From Treponema sp. (GTDB lineage Bacteria; Spirochaetota; Spirochaetia; Treponematales; Breznakiellaceae): DNA of 7,306 nucleotides. The DNA is taken from assembly GCA_031264395.1 (NCBI GenBank), contig JAISEB010000278.1:1-7306 (forward strand), given 5' to 3'. The notes below the pieces were generated by a model. The model was not told where the DNA came from, did no database searches, and worked only from the letters and a program-made list of their open reading frames with translations. Made by a program: the position numbers and the translations under genes. Positions 6,669-7,306 of this stretch are shown one piece after another; within the stretch, counting starts at the first letter, position 1, and each line of letters starts with the position of its first letter.

Positions 6669-6704
6669 TGATATAACTGGAATAACTGTTATAACAATTA
6701 TAAC
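6669..6704 (-). repeat. Four tandem 9-bp repeats over the operon promoter (probable operator)
   Basis: On the plus strand the units are TGATATAAC (6669-6677), TGGAATAAC (6678-6686), TGTTATAAC (6687-6695) and AATTATAAC (6696-6704), with no spacing between them. ATAAC is invariant in all four. In the direction of transcription this reads (GTTATNNNA)x4, with T in place of the final A in the unit that contains the -10. The junction of units 3 and 4 forms a perfect 10-bp palindrome TGTTATAACA (6687-6696), suitable for a dimer. The array spans the -10 and the likely transcription start, as expected for a repressor site of the adjacent GntR protein. The repeats are directly visible; the binding role is inferred. 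Confidence 0.7.
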
Positions 6705-6724
6705 ACATAAAAACCGAAAAGCAA
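6697..6724 (-). promoter_or_regulatory. Sigma-70 type extended -10 promoter of the regulator-aldolase-transketolase-TTT operon
   Basis: The minus strand has a perfect TATAAT (6702-6697) preceded by TGT, giving an extended -10. A weak -35, TTGCTT, lies at 6724-6719 with a 16-nt spacer. Immediately upstream is an A/T-rich stretch (6725-6741) that could act as an UP element. The predicted transcript starts near 6690, about 40 nt before the regulator's ATG. No comparable promoter was seen before the other operon genes. Confidence 0.75.
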
Positions 6725-6750
6725 GCGAAATTTTAAAAAAACAGGCAGGA

Positions 6751-6779
6751 TTCTTTAAAACACCCCGGTTTTGAAAGAA
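6751..6779. repeat. Inverted repeat with 11-bp arms upstream of the promoter
   Basis: TTCTTTAAAAC (6751-6761) pairs with GTTTT (6768-6772) and AAAGAA (6774-6779), with one bulged G at 6773 and a 6-nt loop ACCCCG. In the minus direction the stem is followed 9 nt later by a T7 run (6741-6735). That is too far for a standard intrinsic terminator, but it could still weaken read-through from the transposase. It may instead be a second regulator site. Confidence 0.5.
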
Positions 6780-6818
6780 CGGCCATTAAAAATGGGGGGT
6801 TCACAAGGCTTTGGCTGA

Positions 6819-7002
6819 GGCTAGCTGGTTGTCATGACCAGGATATAGGCTGCACGGCTCAAGAAGAATATGAACCACAAAGGCGCTCAAAGGCACACCA
6901 AGGACCGGATTTCCCGACTTTATCCTTACCTTCGTGTTCCTTCGTGTGCCATAGTAGTAAATTCTTAAATGCACGTTTAGCCTTGACAACCTACTAGTAG
7001 CC
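6819..7002. repeat. Imperfect long inverted repeat, possible IS end or small non-autonomous element
   Basis: GGCTA (6819-6823) and GGTTGTCA (6827-6834) face TGACAACC (6984-6991) and TAGCC (6998-7002), with spacers of 3 and 6 nt, framing about 184 bp. The right arm lies just 17 nt past the transposase stop codon, where an IS630 terminal repeat would be expected. The left arm could mark a small non-autonomous derivative or a decayed second end. The pairing is short and imperfect, so this is tentative. Confidence 0.3.
6878..6950. repeat. Facing 10-bp-module repeats forming an inverted repeat
   Basis: The left arm has the modules CAAAGGCGCT, CAAAGGCACA and CCAAGGACC at exact 10-bp steps (from 6878). 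The right arm has TTCGTGTTCC and TTCGTGTGCC (6931-6950). GGCACACCAAGGA (6892-6904) and TCCTTCGTGTGCC (6938-6950) pair at 12 of 13 positions. From memory, this style of degenerate CAAAGGCACA / TTCGTGTGCC unit is a dispersed intergenic repeat in several large environmental and spirochaete genomes; that comparison was not searched here. Confidence 0.55.
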
Positions 7003-7018
7003 AGTAACAACAAATACT

Positions 7019-7306
7019 TTACACAACAATCTCCGGATAGAGCCGTTTGAGTTTTGTGCGGGCATCGGTCGCGGTGAACTGCCAATCTACACCCTTCTGC
7101 TTTCGGTTCCGCTGACTATGCCATGCCGACAATTCATCGTTCAGTGTCTGGATATCTCCGATGCGCCGCGCCCCAAGACACTGTGCCGCCAACGCCGATA
7201 ACTCTATCCCGGCAATGTCCAGCCAACTCCCGTGTTTGGGGGTAAAATGCAGCTCCAGCTTCTGTGCAAGCCGGAACGCTTGCTCCGGCGGAAAAGCCTC
7301 ATACAA
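7019..7306 (-). pseudogene. IS630-family transposase, C-terminal part (cut by window edge; catalytic Glu apparently lost)
   Basis: The 95 visible residues are the C-terminal end of an IS630-type DDE transposase; the start lies beyond base 7306 and the first visible codon (TTG) is an internal Leu. Clear family landmarks are LYEAFPPEQA, LELHFTPKHGSWLD (17-30), RRIGDIQTLNDELSAWHSQR (47-66) and the ending DWQFTATDARTKLKRLYPEI. Functional relatives read HGSWLN-x-AEIEL, where the Glu after Ala is the third catalytic acid (compare LNPIE in Tc1/mariner). Here it is GSWLDIAGIEL: Gly33 replaces that Glu (GGG versus GAG) and Asp30 replaces the Asn (GAC versus AAC), each explicable by one A-to-G change. 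The frame is otherwise open. I infer an inactive copy, but the first two Asp residues are outside the window. Confidence 0.75.

Larger units (their letters stand above)
6650..7018. other. 369-nt non-coding region between the insertion sequence and the operon
   Basis: No gene is supported here. From the operon side it holds the regulator's Shine-Dalgarno sequence, the tandem 9-bp repeats, an extended -10 promoter with an A/T-rich upstream stretch (6725-6741), an 11-bp-arm inverted repeat (6751-6779), a small stem CCATT/AATGG (6783-6795), and a repeat-rich stretch (6819-7002) that probably includes the end of the insertion sequence. Confidence 0.6.

Noticed and set aside
6669..6704. Possible CRISPR-like array
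   Set aside because: The units are only 9 bp, have no spacers, and sit on a promoter; no cas genes are present.
6801..7085. A 94-codon minus-strand reading frame in the intergenic region
   Set aside because: Its protein is a translation of the repeat-rich stretch and overlaps the transposase end in another frame. Such frames are common artefacts of this repeat style.

Overview
The window is a bacterial chromosomal segment of about 50-53% GC (estimated by eye) in which every convincing gene lies on the minus strand. The content suggests an anaerobic, carboxylate- or sugar-acid-using bacterium with IS630-type insertion sequences. The N-terminus of IspH and the overall style would fit a gut spirochaete such as Treponema, but the sequence alone does not fix the taxon.

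Read in the direction of transcription (high to low coordinates), the layout is as follows. (1) 7306-7019: the C-terminal end of an IS630-family transposase whose catalytic glutamate appears to be lost. (2) 7018-6650: 369 non-coding bases holding a probable IS end, a pair of facing 10-bp-module repeats, an 11-bp-arm inverted repeat, a strong extended -10 promoter, and four tandem 9-bp repeats overlapping its -10. (3) 6649-250: a tight seven-gene operon in the order GntR/FCD regulator, HpcH/HpaI-family aldolase-like protein, transketolase N-terminal subunit, TctC-type binding protein, TctB, TctA, transketolase C-terminal subunit. Gaps are 3, 1, 2, 69, 27 and 10 nt. The 69-nt gap carries a 9-bp GC-rich hairpin. 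(4) 249-99: a spacer with no terminator that I can see on the operon strand. (5) 98-1: the first 32 codons of ispH, the last enzyme of the MEP isoprenoid pathway, cut by the window edge.

The working model is inference. TctC captures an unphosphorylated carboxylic acid, probably a sugar acid or branched/keto acid, and TctAB imports it. The aldolase-fold enzyme and a two-subunit ThDP transketolase then process its carbon skeleton, and the GntR/FCD protein, whose family senses small carboxylates, controls the promoter. No kinase, dehydratase or dehydrogenase is present, so the substrate cannot be named. Three points make the locus unusual: the transketolase halves are separated by the whole transporter, the aldolase homologue has Tyr in place of its catalytic His, and the promoter carries an unusual 9-bp repeat array.
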